Shown: positions 9,239-18,468 of the stretch, piece by piece
Layout of the letters: each line of letters starts with the position of its first letter
Numbering within the stretch: position 1 is the stretch's first letter
NCBI RefSeq assembly: GCF_001467585.1
Contig: NZ_LNXY01000020.1
Span: 110,520 to 174,519, forward strand
Length of the DNA: 64,000 nucleotides
DNA from: Legionella drozanskii LLAP-1
GTDB lineage: Bacteria > Pseudomonadota > Gammaproteobacteria > Legionellales > Legionellaceae
Direction: 5' to 3'
Notes under the pieces: generated by a model
Seen by the model: the letters and a program-made list of their open reading frames with translations, nothing else
What the model was told of the DNA's origin: nothing
Databases searched by the model: none
Translations under genes and position numbers: made by a program

Positions 9239-10594
9239 TTAATTAAAGAACGCGACCTCCTTTTCCCCTTCAGCGATCATTGCATGCTCCATGGCAATTT
9301 TCAAAGCAGGAATATTCAAGTTCAATCTACCTTGCTTATCAATCCATTGAAGTTCGGTAATCACCTGACGAGTGAGACACTCTTCTCGCAATCCTTTGCG
9401 GAATATGTCTTCCAAAGTTGCCTCTTCGAAATGAATATCCGGTTGCAGGTTAAGTGCTTTATTATTTAATAAAGAGCTGTATTTTTTTATAAATGCGTTT
9501 TGTAATTTTTCTGTGCTAATATCAATTTCTTGATTATTGAAAATGTCTATATCTGGTGCAGAGAAATGATATTTGCGAGCAAATTTTTCATAAAAAAATT
9601 CAGCCAACAAAGCATGGATATCGGCGCTTGGATGGATATCATCCCAAAATATAGAGCCATCTGTTGGTGAAGTGTTATCCTCTCTAATTTTGAAATAAGG
9701 AGACGTCGTGTAAGGTACATCACGTTTCTTTTTCTCAAAATGGTATTTTTCTGGATTATCATAAATTTCTTTGAAATGTTTAGCGGTATCAAAGACGGTA
9801 ATTGAACAATGTGGATACATTTCAGCAAGCTCATGAGACGCTTTTGCTAACTGATCATTAAAATAAACACTGCATTCATGTGCATTGTCGAGCTCAAAGC
9901 CGCCTAAGGCTTGGTATCGTGGGGATAAGGAAAGATCGGGTAAATTGAATAATACGAAGTGACGGTAGCCATTTTTGATTAACGTTTCGGCATTCTTGAT
10001 TCGAGCTTTGATCGCACGATCAACTTCTTCGTGAGAAGGGCGGGCATTCACAGTAATTAAGTCATTTGCCCCTGACCATTCAATAATGAGGGTTTGGTCT
10101 TTATGAGCGGGTGAGATGTTTTGCTCCCGATCGTAGGCGAGCAATTTTTCGCGTTTTGATTCCAAAGTAGACAGAATTAAACGGCTAAAAAAGCGGGCAG
10201 GGTTATAGCTTAATGCCCAACTATAATCATGAGCGGTTAAGCCCCCCTCATCATAGGTCCTTACAAATTCATGACCTTTATATTTAATGTAAAGATCATT
10301 ATCCAGGGTGTAGCTTTGGTGGATGGGATTTTCTATTTTTGCGTCACCATTCAGGATAGCATCCGAGATCTCCGTAGATTTTAGCCCTTGCCTTTTAAAG
10401 TGACTAATTAAAAAGTCACTGATAAATCGGGCACTGATGTGATCACTCCAAACATACCCGTTGGTAAATCTCCCTTTAGGTGATTTATTATGCAAATCAG
10501 AGAGATAACGTAATATTAGGCTCCGATTGGCAGTGCCTCGATCAGTAAGACTATCTCCCTGCGTGATAATGCGCGTTATGGTCTTTGGTTTCAC
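9239..10594 (-). CDS. GDSL/SGNH-family hydrolase, candidate lipase or acyltransferase
   Basis: A 451-residue SGNH-fold hydrolase. Block I is GDSLTDRG with nucleophile Ser15. The SPKGRFTNGYVWSD stretch resembles the PlaA/GCAT-type phospholipases of Legionella. GANDL is block III, and DDIHPS (about residue 327) supplies the Asp-His of the triad. There is no signal peptide: the catalytic Ser is 15 residues from the start, so it is either cytosolic or exported by a non-Sec route. An extra C-terminal domain of about 100 residues contains the acidic stretch FEEATLEDIFRKGLREE, like the E-block of some Dot/Icm substrates. The start is GTG with AAGGA upstream. Substrate unknown. Confidence 0.82.
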   Translation of the reverse strand: MKPKTITRIITQGDSLTDRGTANRSLILRYLSDLHNKSPKGRFTNGYVWSDHISARFISDFLISHFKRQGLKSTEISDAILNGDAKIENPIHQSYTLDNDLYIKYKGHEFVRTYDEGGLTAHDYSWALSYNPARFFSRLILSTLESKREKLLAYDREQNISPAHKDQTLIIEWSGANDLITVNARPSHEEVDRAIKARIKNAETLIKNGYRHFVLFNLPDLSLSPRYQALGGFELDNAHECSVYFNDQLAKASHELAEMYPHCSITVFDTAKHFKEIYDNPEKYHFEKKKRDVPYTTSPYFKIREDNTSPTDGSIFWDDIHPSADIHALLAEFFYEKFARKYHFSAPDIDIFNNQEIDISTEKLQNAFIKKYSSLLNNKALNLQPDIHFEEATLEDIFRKGLREECLTRQVITELQWIDKQGRLNLNIPALKIAMEHAMIAEGEKEVAFFN

Positions 10595-10886
10595 GATTTT
10601 TTCCTTGTTAGTTTAATAAATAAACAACTAAAATCGCCCATACAAAGGTAGAAAAACCAAAAGCTGAATACCCTTTTCTGTAGTGACTATTCCAGCATAA
10701 AACAGTCTGATAAAAATTAATACTCTTTTTTAACGAAAAATTAAGCAGACAGAAAATTTTTATAACACAGTGATTTGTTAATTTAAAAAATGAGTTAATA
10801 AAAAACATTGGCTGTTTATTAATGACTTGACTTTATTGAGGAGGTAGACAAATCTAGAGTGTTCCTAGGGAAAGAAATTTCATCGC

Positions 10887-12173
10887 ATGCAAAACTTTAA
10901 AAAAATAGTGAATAATCTCGATCATTCTATGCAACGTAGTTTGTCTAATGCTGGGCATCAGTTGGTTGCAGTAGGGGCGATTGCTTTTTTGGGGTTCCCT
11001 TTATTTTATATAATATGGACAGAATGGTTTCCTCAGTCTTATGAAACCTTTTGGTTGAGAATTATTGGTAGCTTTCTTGGACTTGGCTTAATGCTTACCC
11101 CTTATTGGCCAAATGCAACAAGACCTTATCTACCCTGGTATTGGTTTTTGTCGATTCTTTACACCCTATCGTTTTTTTTCGCTTTTTCATTTTTTATGAA
11201 TAATGCGAGTGTTATTTCGGCTATGTCTCTGCTTTGTTCTGTATTTTTGTTAGTGTTGCTCGTTGACTTGCTAAGTCTAACCATTTTGCTCCTGTTAGGT
11301 TGGGGGATGGCTTTGATTTGCTATTGTTTATTTGCCCCAGAGCTTTATTTTGGTGTAGAACATATTGAAACCTCCCTTGTTTTGTTATTTGTCATTATTA
11401 CCGGTTCAACTGTCAATTATAAAGCGACGATGCTTCAACAGCAGCGCTTAGAAGGTATGGCTGCCGCTGCAGGAATGATAGCGCATGAATTAAGAACCCC
11501 TTTACTAGGAATTAAAAGTGGGGCGAAAGCAATGTCGCGTTATTCTCCGCAATTGTTTCAGGCTTATCAGCTTGCCAAAGAACAAGGTCTTTTAGGCAAT
11601 ACCTTAAGAGACTTACGCATGCAACAACTTGAAGAAGTAAGCGATAGAATTATCTGTGAAATTGATTATGCAAACACCATTATTGATATGTTATTAATCA
11701 AAGCAGGGCGTGAAAATTTCTTGCAAAATTGCACTCTAGAATCTTGTTCTATGGCGGATTGTTTGGCGGCTGCAATAGCACGATATCCCTTTAAAACTTC
11801 TGAAGAACGCTCCCTAGTCACTTGGCAAGGTGATTTTGCGTTTACAGGCTCAAAATTACTGATGCAACATGTGCTTTTCAATCTCTTAAAAAATGCATTA
11901 TATGTGATAGCAACAGCGCAAAAAGGAGAGATCAATATTTGGACTGAAAAAAGGGATAAATTTAATACGCTGTATTTTAAAGATTCTGCTATCGGCATGT
12001 CTTCTCAGCAACTAGCACGAATATTTAATCATTTTTATACAACTACTTTTATGGGAACTGGGATTGGTTTATCTTTTTGCAAGCTTGTGATGAATCGCTT
12101 TGGAGGAGATATCCGTTGTGATGCAAAGGAAGGATGTTACACACAGTTTATGCTTTCTTTTCCTGCGATTTGA
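10887..12173 (+). CDS. lqsS: Lqs-type quorum-sensing sensor histidine kinase
   Basis: A 428-residue membrane histidine kinase. About six hydrophobic segments fill residues 25-190, the arrangement of CqsS/LqsS receptors, which sense alpha-hydroxyketone signals. The H-box is MIAHELRTPLLGIK with His200. The ATPase domain has the N-box NLLKNALYVI and the G2 motif GTGIGLSFCKL. The G1 box is degenerate: KDSAIGM at Asp366, where DxGxG is expected. There is no receiver domain. Identity rests on the neighbours: an LqsR-like regulator 269 bases downstream and an LqsA-like synthase beyond it. The paralogue LqsT cannot be ruled out from sequence alone, but LqsT is an orphan in L. pneumophila. Confidence 0.85.
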   Translation: MQNFKKIVNNLDHSMQRSLSNAGHQLVAVGAIAFLGFPLFYIIWTEWFPQSYETFWLRIIGSFLGLGLMLTPYWPNATRPYLPWYWFLSILYTLSFFFAFSFFMNNASVISAMSLLCSVFLLVLLVDLLSLTILLLLGWGMALICYCLFAPELYFGVEHIETSLVLLFVIITGSTVNYKATMLQQQRLEGMAAAAGMIAHELRTPLLGIKSGAKAMSRYSPQLFQAYQLAKEQGLLGNTLRDLRMQQLEEVSDRIICEIDYANTIIDMLLIKAGRENFLQNCTLESCSMADCLAAAIARYPFKTSEERSLVTWQGDFAFTGSKLLMQHVLFNLLKNALYVIATAQKGEINIWTEKRDKFNTLYFKDSAIGMSSQQLARIFNHFYTTTFMGTGIGLSFCKLVMNRFGGDIRCDAKEGCYTQFMLSFPAI

Positions 12174-12195
12174 GTTGAAAAAGAACGATAAAAAG

Positions 12196-12324
12196 ATGAG
12201 GTTTTTATCTAATATTTACTCGCATTTATTTACTCGCATTTTCTTTTATTTTATTTGGAAAAATAAAGTAGTCGTGTTATTTTTATTTGCAATTTGTAAG
12301 TCTTCAATAGGTAATGCTGTCTAA
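12196..12324 (+). CDS. possible 42-residue hydrophobic peptide between lqsS and lqsR
   Basis: An open frame from ATG 12196 encodes a short peptide with a basic segment (IWKNKVVV) followed by LFLFAICKSS, resembling a signal or membrane segment. No convincing ribosome site precedes it (the upstream bases are A-rich), and the region is very AT-rich, so it may be chance. It lies where L. pneumophila carries hdeD between lqsR and lqsS. It includes an 11-base direct repeat TTTACTCGCAT. Confidence 0.15.
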   Translation: MRFLSNIYSHLFTRIFFYFIWKNKVVVLFLFAICKSSIGNAV

Positions 12325-12442
12325 TGGCTTTTATTTAACTACGTATAAGCTGAAGATTGGGTAAGGGCTCAGATGAATAAAGCGCTGAACTTTTACAAAC
12401 TTAGCATTAATTAGTGATAGGAACGCTCGCTCAGGAGGAGCC

Positions 12443-13468
12443 ATGCAATACTCTTCTATACCTACCTGCTACTTTCCAAGCACGGCTTTATTTATTGATG
12501 ATAGCCGTGATTTTCTATTAAATTTTGTACTGCAATTAGATGAGGGTTTGGCGTATCGAATTTTTGATTCTCCATTCGATGCACTTGATTGTATCCATAA
12601 AAAGCGCTGTGAATTAGATTTGCTAAGCCAACGTTGTTTAAGCGAATACACAGAAGCGAAGAATTGTCCTGTAACTAATCATACAATTAATCTTAATTTG
12701 GCAGCGATTCATGCTGAAATATATAATCCTCGTCGCTTCTCAGAAATTTCAGTCGTAGTGGTGGATTATGCAATGCCGGGGATGGATGGTTTAGAGTTTT
12801 GTCGGCGCATTGAAAACACTAAGATCAAAAAAATTCTATTGACAGGACAAGCTGACGAAAAGTTGGCAATTGAAGCATTTAACGAGGGATTAATTCATCG
12901 TTATATTCAAAAAAGTGATCCCAATGTCGCTGAATTGATTACTAAAAGTATCTACGATTTGCAAATGCAATATTTCCAAGCAATGTCCGATATGATTGTG
13001 AGAATGTTATCCGTTGCCTCTCCTAGCTGTTTGCGCGATAAAAAGTTCGGCGAATTTTTTCATCAACTTCGTCATGAAAAACGCATTGTTGAACATTATT
13101 TAGCTGATAATTCAGGTAGCTTTTTGTTGCTTGATGATGATGCTAATGTCAGTTTTCTGATTGTAAGAAATGAAGCTGATCTGCGGTTGCATTATGATTT
13201 GGCATTGGATAATGGTGCGAGTGGAGAAGTGTTAGATCAACTGGCAGGAGGAGAAAAAATTCCTTGTTTCTGGCAAGTTAAGACTCAAGCACCCAATTGG
13301 AGTGATTGGTCAAGCTGGCTTGTTCCAGCACAGAGATTTGACTCTAATGAAACCTATTTTTATTCCTATGTACGCGGCCCAGCGCTTTTCGACGTTCAGC
13401 AAGAGAAAATACTTTCCTATCATCGTCATCTAGAAGAGCTTGATGCAGAGGAATTGCTTTTGGTATAA
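12443..13468 (+). CDS. lqsR: LqsR-like quorum-sensing response regulator
   Basis: A 341-residue response regulator. The receiver domain has the acidic pair in ALFIDDSRDF (Asp19-Asp20) and the phospho-acceptor in VVVVDYAMPGMDG at Asp108, the same position reported for L. pneumophila LqsR. The distance between the acidic pocket and the acceptor is unusually long, through an insertion typical of LqsR. ILLTG and the later YIQKSD provide the conserved Thr and Lys. The C-terminal half has no DNA-binding motif that I recognise, and L. pneumophila LqsR is described as having an unusual output domain. A strong AGGAGGAG ribosome site precedes the ATG; its repeated GGA could also bind CsrA, which is inference. 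Confidence 0.92.
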   Translation: MQYSSIPTCYFPSTALFIDDSRDFLLNFVLQLDEGLAYRIFDSPFDALDCIHKKRCELDLLSQRCLSEYTEAKNCPVTNHTINLNLAAIHAEIYNPRRFSEISVVVVDYAMPGMDGLEFCRRIENTKIKKILLTGQADEKLAIEAFNEGLIHRYIQKSDPNVAELITKSIYDLQMQYFQAMSDMIVRMLSVASPSCLRDKKFGEFFHQLRHEKRIVEHYLADNSGSFLLLDDDANVSFLIVRNEADLRLHYDLALDNGASGEVLDQLAGGEKIPCFWQVKTQAPNWSDWSSWLVPAQRFDSNETYFYSYVRGPALFDVQQEKILSYHRHLEELDAEELLLV

Positions 13469-13473
13469 ATTTC

Positions 13474-13491
13474 GTTGGGCCTTGGCCCAAC
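13474..13491. repeat. perfect 18-base palindrome between lqsR and lqsA
   Basis: GTTGGGCC-TT-GGCCCAAC lies 5 bases after the lqsR stop and 22 bases before the lqsA stop. Both genes point toward it. The strong stem suits a bidirectional terminator, although no clear T-run follows on the plus strand. It matches elements at 9200 and 21903. Confidence 0.7.
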
Positions 13492-13513
13492 AAATTCGGT
13501 GCCCGATCAACAA

Positions 13514-14767
13514 TTACTGCTGCGCGGTATAACCAAAAAAAGGCAATTGCCCTTTTTTTCTATCCAAGCTTGCCAGGCAATCAACGACTTTAGCCAACTC
13601 TTTTTGGCAATGATGAGCAGAGATTGATAGTCGAATTAAAGCTTTATTTTTAGGTGTTGCCGGGGCACAGAATACGGAGCCATGAAGATCTTCCTTTTCA
13701 AGTTCATTGCGAAGCCAAATGGTATTGGCTTCACTGCCCGTAATGAGTGGAATAATCTGCGAATTACTCTCACCTATATAAAAACCAAGTTGTAATAGCT
13801 TATTACGTAAAAAGGATGCGTTATCATGTAGTTTGTCGCGTCGCCACTCTTCATTAGCAATAATAGAAAGTGCAGCGCAAAACCCTGCTAAATCATGAGG
13901 GGCTAGTGCTGAGCTAAAGATGGTGGGTAAAGAAGTATAACGAATCAGCTCTATCAAATCATGATTCGCTGCGACCAAGCCCCCTCGGCCAGAGAAGGCT
14001 TTAGCAAGACTTGCTGTGATGATATCAACCTCTGATGATAAACCGAGCTCTGCGACTAACCCGCTACCTTGTGGCCCATGTGTCCCCAAGGAGTGAGATT
14101 CGTCGACGATGAGTAAGCAATCAAATTCTCTCGCAAGTTGCACATATTCAAGTAACGGACTGATGGTCCCAGTTGAACTGTAAATTGAATCTACTGCGAT
14201 AATACCAGAGCCATAGCGCTTCAGACGATTGCGTAAAGATTGTACTGAATTATGTTGAAAAGGTACAGGCTTAGCATTCGCTGCCTTGACTCCTTCCCAA
14301 AATGACATATGCGCATAAAAATCCAAATAAACCGGTAAACCATGCGAAGCAAGGGCTTGGATTAAACCAATGTTAGCACACCAGCCGGATTGAGTGAGCA
14401 AGGTAGCTGGATAGTGAATAAATTGAGCAAATTGCTGTTCACAAGTTGAGAGCAAACTTTCATCGCTTAAAAATACAGGCGATTGCATCTGACCATTCCC
14501 ATGTTTTTTCATGGCGTTAATTTGCGCTCGGATCAGCTTAGGATGATTGCTAATATGCAGATAATCATTACTCGAAAAAATCAACGAGTTCGCTGTGGGT
14601 ATTTTTCCTTTGAGAATATGCTTGTCCTGCCAGGATTGTTTGACCCGCACATCAAAATATTGCTGCATAGCTTGATGAATAAAAAAAGGGAGTTCATCCC
14701 TTATTTTGCTAGAGAGTACATTGAATTTCTTTTGAGTGAGCGTATTTCGCTGATCGTACTTTGCCAT
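13514..14767 (-). CDS. lqsA: LqsA/CqsA-like alpha-hydroxyketone autoinducer synthase
   Basis: A 417-residue PLP-dependent enzyme of the alpha-oxoamine synthase family, related to KBL and BioF. LqsA and CqsA condense an acyl-CoA with an amino acid derivative to make LAI-1 or CAI-1. Supporting motifs are FSSNDYLHISNHP, QSGWCANIG, the cofactor-binding VDESHSLGTHGPQGSG, and ITASLAKAFSGRGG with the Schiff-base Lys. The position, convergent with lqsR, identifies it as the autoinducer synthase rather than a housekeeping family member. The ribosome site is weak (AAAGGA directly abutting the ATG). Confidence 0.92.
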   Translation of the reverse strand: MAKYDQRNTLTQKKFNVLSSKIRDELPFFIHQAMQQYFDVRVKQSWQDKHILKGKIPTANSLIFSSNDYLHISNHPKLIRAQINAMKKHGNGQMQSPVFLSDESLLSTCEQQFAQFIHYPATLLTQSGWCANIGLIQALASHGLPVYLDFYAHMSFWEGVKAANAKPVPFQHNSVQSLRNRLKRYGSGIIAVDSIYSSTGTISPLLEYVQLAREFDCLLIVDESHSLGTHGPQGSGLVAELGLSSEVDIITASLAKAFSGRGGLVAANHDLIELIRYTSLPTIFSSALAPHDLAGFCAALSIIANEEWRRDKLHDNASFLRNKLLQLGFYIGESNSQIIPLITGSEANTIWLRNELEKEDLHGSVFCAPATPKNKALIRLSISAHHCQKELAKVVDCLASLDRKKGQLPFFGYTAQQ

Positions 14768-14811
14768 TCCTTTGCCTTATCACTTCTAGGTATACAAAGC
14801 GATTATCCGTG

Positions 14812-16434
14812 CTAGTGTTTCCACTCCGTCATTTTCCTGATAAGAAATCCAGACCCATAAAGAACAATACCAGTAAGTATCAAGCTTAAAATACGTACAA
14901 TGGTGGGTGTTGAGGAAGCGTCATAAAATAGTGCTTTAATCGCGGCAAAACTTAAGATAAAGAGGGCCGATTTAGCCATTATCTTATCTTGGCGAATAAA
15001 GGCAAAACCGATTACGCACATTGCATAAAAAAGCCAAGATGCCGAGACAGCAAGAGAGCCATAATCATTAGTCAGTTGATAAAGCCAGGCTATTCCAAGT
15101 AAATGTGCAGCAACCAGAACAAAATAATAGCTGTATTCATCTTTTAAAGTAAAGTAATCATGATGAAGGAGCAGAGCTGTCCAAATACTTGCAAAAGCGG
15201 CGAATCCGACGATAAACCACGGTATACTAAATTGTCCCGCGAGATGACTTAAGATATTAATGTATTCAATTCCTAAAATAATAACCAAAGCGGTTAAAGG
15301 AATAAGAAAAACGCGAGTAAATTTAAACTGGGCGAACTTAACATAAAGACTATATCCAAGAACAATAATAATAAATAACCAGGGTCGAAAAATAAGAGGC
15401 AAAAGTTCAAGATAAATGGAATGAAATCCCACGATAGTCGAAAAGGTTAAAATCACTAAACGACTATTATAAAGTCGTTCAGAAAACCATCTTGTTGCTG
15501 ATAAATAAAGCCAGATGAGAAGAGCTGCAAACCCTAATGAAATCCATGGAGCAAGGACTGGCTGAATGCGATCAAGGAAATAATATTCCATTGCATAAAA
15601 AATCAATAAAACAGGCAAAAAGCTCCACGCTTCTTTCTCAGTCAATTGTTTATGGGTTAGCTGAGTATGAAAATAAGTACCGAGTGAATAGATCAAATAA
15701 TATATGGCGAGAACGACAGCAATTAAACCATCCTGATTGAGTTGAAACCCAATATAAGAAGTGACTGTAATAGCCAAATAAGCAGAAATTACAGTTAATG
15801 TGCGTGTTTGAACCCAGACAGAAAGTGTTGCGAAAGTTAACGAGCAAATAATGAAATAATACAAGGAAAATACGGCATTAGAATCGAACTCTAAAAGAAG
15901 AGGACCTAAAAAAGCACCTAATGCGGCAATAATGGCATAAAGATCGTGTTTGATTTTTACGTAAAGCCAAATGCAAAATCCAGAGATAAAGCTTGTCAGC
16001 GCAATTGCGGTTTGAAATGAAATAAGATAATAAAAGGCGTAGCCAGCAAAAACGGTAAGATACAAAATAATAGCTCCCGCTGCGGGCAACAAACTGGCAT
16101 AAGTGAGGTCGTATTCAAACAATTTAATGCCCGTGGTGATAAGAGCAAGACCAAATAGAATGGCAAAAGCGAGTTGTTTTTGGGGAGTTAGCCAACCGGA
16201 TTGAATGGAAAGCTTAATAATAAAACCTGCAGCAAGGATGAAGCAAACCACAGCGACTATACCAAGCCAGTTGCCTGCTCTAGCAGGTTGGGATTTGTCG
16301 GTAGAGGAGGGTTGCATCAGTTTTGGCGTTTGCTTAGCAAGTTTGCTTGGAGCATTTAACGCTAATTGATTTTCGATCATAGCAAGGCGTGCTTCAATAA
16401 CACCTAAACGCTCTTCAATATTGCTATAGCTCAC
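14812..16434 (-). CDS. DUF2339 polytopic membrane protein
   Basis: A 540-residue protein with a short N-terminal coiled coil (EERLGVIEARLAMIENQLAL) and a Pro/Lys-rich linker. These are followed by roughly 14-16 hydrophobic segments from residue 55 to the end. This layout is typical of the DUF2339 family of predicted membrane proteins, whose function is unknown. It is just upstream of lqsA on the same strand (44 bases), so the two may be co-transcribed. No enzymatic motif is visible. Confidence 0.75.
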   Translation of the reverse strand: MSYSNIEERLGVIEARLAMIENQLALNAPSKLAKQTPKLMQPSSTDKSQPARAGNWLGIVAVVCFILAAGFIIKLSIQSGWLTPQKQLAFAILFGLALITTGIKLFEYDLTYASLLPAAGAIILYLTVFAGYAFYYLISFQTAIALTSFISGFCIWLYVKIKHDLYAIIAALGAFLGPLLLEFDSNAVFSLYYFIICSLTFATLSVWVQTRTLTVISAYLAITVTSYIGFQLNQDGLIAVVLAIYYLIYSLGTYFHTQLTHKQLTEKEAWSFLPVLLIFYAMEYYFLDRIQPVLAPWISLGFAALLIWLYLSATRWFSERLYNSRLVILTFSTIVGFHSIYLELLPLIFRPWLFIIIVLGYSLYVKFAQFKFTRVFLIPLTALVIILGIEYINILSHLAGQFSIPWFIVGFAAFASIWTALLLHHDYFTLKDEYSYYFVLVAAHLLGIAWLYQLTNDYGSLAVSASWLFYAMCVIGFAFIRQDKIMAKSALFILSFAAIKALFYDASSTPTIVRILSLILTGIVLYGSGFLIRKMTEWKH

Positions 16435-16521
16435 AAACGCCTCCTTTTCGGTTAAGGGTTAAGTTTTTAAATTCTCAATATTTTCTAATGATAAATTTGC
16501 TGTCACATAGATTCATTGCTT

Positions 16522-16571
16522 ATAAGCAAGTGTAGTCTTGATGCAGCGAAGCGGGATCAAGGTTTACTTAT
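16522..16571. repeat. dispersed intergenic element with CTTGAT/ATCAAG dyad
   Basis: The stretch around TGTAGTCTTGATGCAGCG contains a dyad, CTTGAT (16537-16542) and ATCAAG (16556-16561), separated by a GC-richer loop. A diverged copy sharing GTAGTCTTGATG and AAGGTTTA lies at 36006-36050. It appears to be a short non-coding repeat. The rest of the 16435-16713 gap is AT-rich with no supported gene. Confidence 0.45.
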
Positions 16572-16713
16572 GCTTCTAAGTTGTAAAAACTTTTCAGTCA
16601 AGGCAGCGATTTTATCATAATTATCATCTAAATTTTCGAGTATTTTTTAATTGCAAAGATAAAAGCTATGCGGAGTATGATCAACAACAATCCTCTCAGA
16701 AAATAGCTTGAAT

Positions 16714-17781
16714 TTATAAGCAGTTAAATTGACTACACTCTTCAACTAATTCTCGCATCAATTTAGCGACAGAAATTTCTCTACATAAATTAGCGGATTG
16801 TCCTGCCCACAATGACATAAAATCAGTACAGTTTTGTTTTCCTGCTTCGTTACGCATTCCCCGCGTCATTGCATTTTGGATAGGAAAGGGAAGTATGTAT
16901 TTTTTATGATTAGACATGCGCTCAATAAATTTGTTTTTTATACCACGAGCGAATCTTCCTGAAAATGCTGAAGTTAAGACAGTGCTATCTTTTTTAGTCT
17001 CTAATAGGAGTTGTTTATATTTTGTAGAAATTTCTGATTCGTTACAGGTTAAAAAAGCAGTTCCCATTTGCACTGCAGAAGCACCTAACAAATGCGCAGC
17101 AGCTATTCCTTTTCCATTCATAATGCCCCCTGCTGCAATAATCGGAATTTTTATCTGTTCAACCAGTTGAGGCAATAAGCTGAATAGGCCAATTAAGCCG
17201 TCCTCTTCATCACCGATAAAAGTACCGCGATGCCCCCCTGCTTCACTACCTTGCGCGACAATCATATCGATGTCTGATTTTTCAAGCAAAATGGCTTCGG
17301 GAACATTCGTTGCTGTACCGATTATTATCGTTTTATTCTTTTTTAGTTTCGTTATCCAGGTTTCGGAGAGTAATCCAAAAATAAAACTGAAAACGGGGAC
17401 TTTTTCCTCAATAATCACCTGCATTTGCTCTTCAAAATCAGGCGAATAGGGCGCAGGAACTGGATGCGTTTTATAATTTAACTCAGGGCTTGCTTGTTCT
17501 ATCATTTTGCAAGATTGCAGAATTTGCTCCTGCTGTGCTGAGGCCGGATGTTCATTCGGTATAAAAAGATTAATAGAAAAAGAATGATCAGTTAATTCAC
17601 GAATTTTGCGAATAGCGTCCCTGAGGGCTTCCGCTTGCATATAAGCCCCACCAAGCGAACCTAAACCACCCGCATTAGACACCGCTGCAACTAGAAGAGG
17701 AGTGGTTGATCCTGCCATAGGTGCTTGGATAATAGGAAATTGGCTCCCAAGTTTTTTTGCGATAGTGGCCATGGGTTTCAT
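16714..17781 (-). CDS. nitronate monooxygenase (2-nitropropane dioxygenase family)
   Basis: A 355-residue FMN-dependent TIM-barrel enzyme of the NPD/nitronate monooxygenase family. Motifs include FPIIQAPMAG at the N-terminus, VAQGSEAGGHRG (phosphate and active-site His region), IIAAGGIMNGKGIAAA and GASAVQMGTAFLTC. The family oxidises nitronates such as propionate-3-nitronate, but members with this sequence also include enoyl reductases, so the substrate is not certain. It stands alone; the ATG is preceded by GGAG. Confidence 0.9.
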   Translation of the reverse strand: MKPMATIAKKLGSQFPIIQAPMAGSTTPLLVAAVSNAGGLGSLGGAYMQAEALRDAIRKIRELTDHSFSINLFIPNEHPASAQQEQILQSCKMIEQASPELNYKTHPVPAPYSPDFEEQMQVIIEEKVPVFSFIFGLLSETWITKLKKNKTIIIGTATNVPEAILLEKSDIDMIVAQGSEAGGHRGTFIGDEEDGLIGLFSLLPQLVEQIKIPIIAAGGIMNGKGIAAAHLLGASAVQMGTAFLTCNESEISTKYKQLLLETKKDSTVLTSAFSGRFARGIKNKFIERMSNHKKYILPFPIQNAMTRGMRNEAGKQNCTDFMSLWAGQSANLCREISVAKLMRELVEECSQFNCL

Positions 17782-18045
17782 GAAACAGATCTCCTTATAC
17801 GCCTAAACGGCAGGGCTAGTCCAAAAAAACTTAAAAATTCGCATTCCCAATATAAGCAATGATAATCTTGTCCCTAAAAAACCAATTTGCTTGATTTTTA
17901 TAAGAAATCGCTGCCAAATCGGGTTCTAGATGAGCAAATTGCCGGATTAAAAAACTATAGCAGATCAATACAAAAAATGAAGACAAGCTGGAAATACGGC
18001 GTGCTTGCCGGTATCATTTTTGGATTCGTAGTAGAGGGTTTGATC

Positions 18046-18468
18046 ATGCGTTATAGTTTTTTCTTCTTAATTGCTGCTTTATCACTAAATATTTTTGCTC
18101 TGGTGGCTCCAGATAAACAGCAAATAGAAGAGCGTATTAAACCGATTGGCCAAGTACGTATAGCGACGCAAGATAGCACGTCGACTAAAAAACCTGTGCA
18201 AAGTTCTTCAGACACTGGCTCGACTAATACTGCCGGACAAGCGACGTATGAACAATACTGTTCCACATGTCATCGTGATGGATTAGCGGGTGCGCCTAAA
18301 TTCGGAGTGAAAGAAGATTGGCAGCCACGTCTAGACAAACAAGCTTTGGATGGCCTTGTTACTTCAGCAATCAAAGGACTCAATGCAATGCCAATGAGAG
18401 GTACCTGCATGCAATGCAGCGATGAGGAGATTAAAAATGCTATACAGTATATGTTGCCACAATCATGA
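18046..18468 (+). CDS. cytochrome c5-like monoheme c-type cytochrome
   Basis: A 140-residue exported cytochrome. I chose ATG 18046 because GAGGG lies 7 bases upstream and the start yields a typical Sec signal (MRYSFFFLIAALSLNIFA). The frame stays open further upstream (TTG 17887, ATG 17977), so a longer form anchored by an extra membrane segment is possible. The heme site CSTCH is at residues 72-76. The distal MPMRGTCMQCSDEEI matches cytochrome c5, with the Met ligand and a disulfide pair. It would carry electrons in the periplasm. Its stop overlaps the dsbB start (ATGA). Confidence 0.82.
   Translation: MRYSFFFLIAALSLNIFALVAPDKQQIEERIKPIGQVRIATQDSTSTKKPVQSSSDTGSTNTAGQATYEQYCSTCHRDGLAGAPKFGVKEDWQPRLDKQALDGLVTSAIKGLNAMPMRGTCMQCSDEEIKNAIQYMLPQS

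Noticed and set aside
10868-10886. AGAAATTTC upstream of lqsS as a LetA-type box
   Set aside because: The core matches, but the outer T and A positions of the published TNAGAAATTTCTNA consensus do not, and it lies almost on the start codon.
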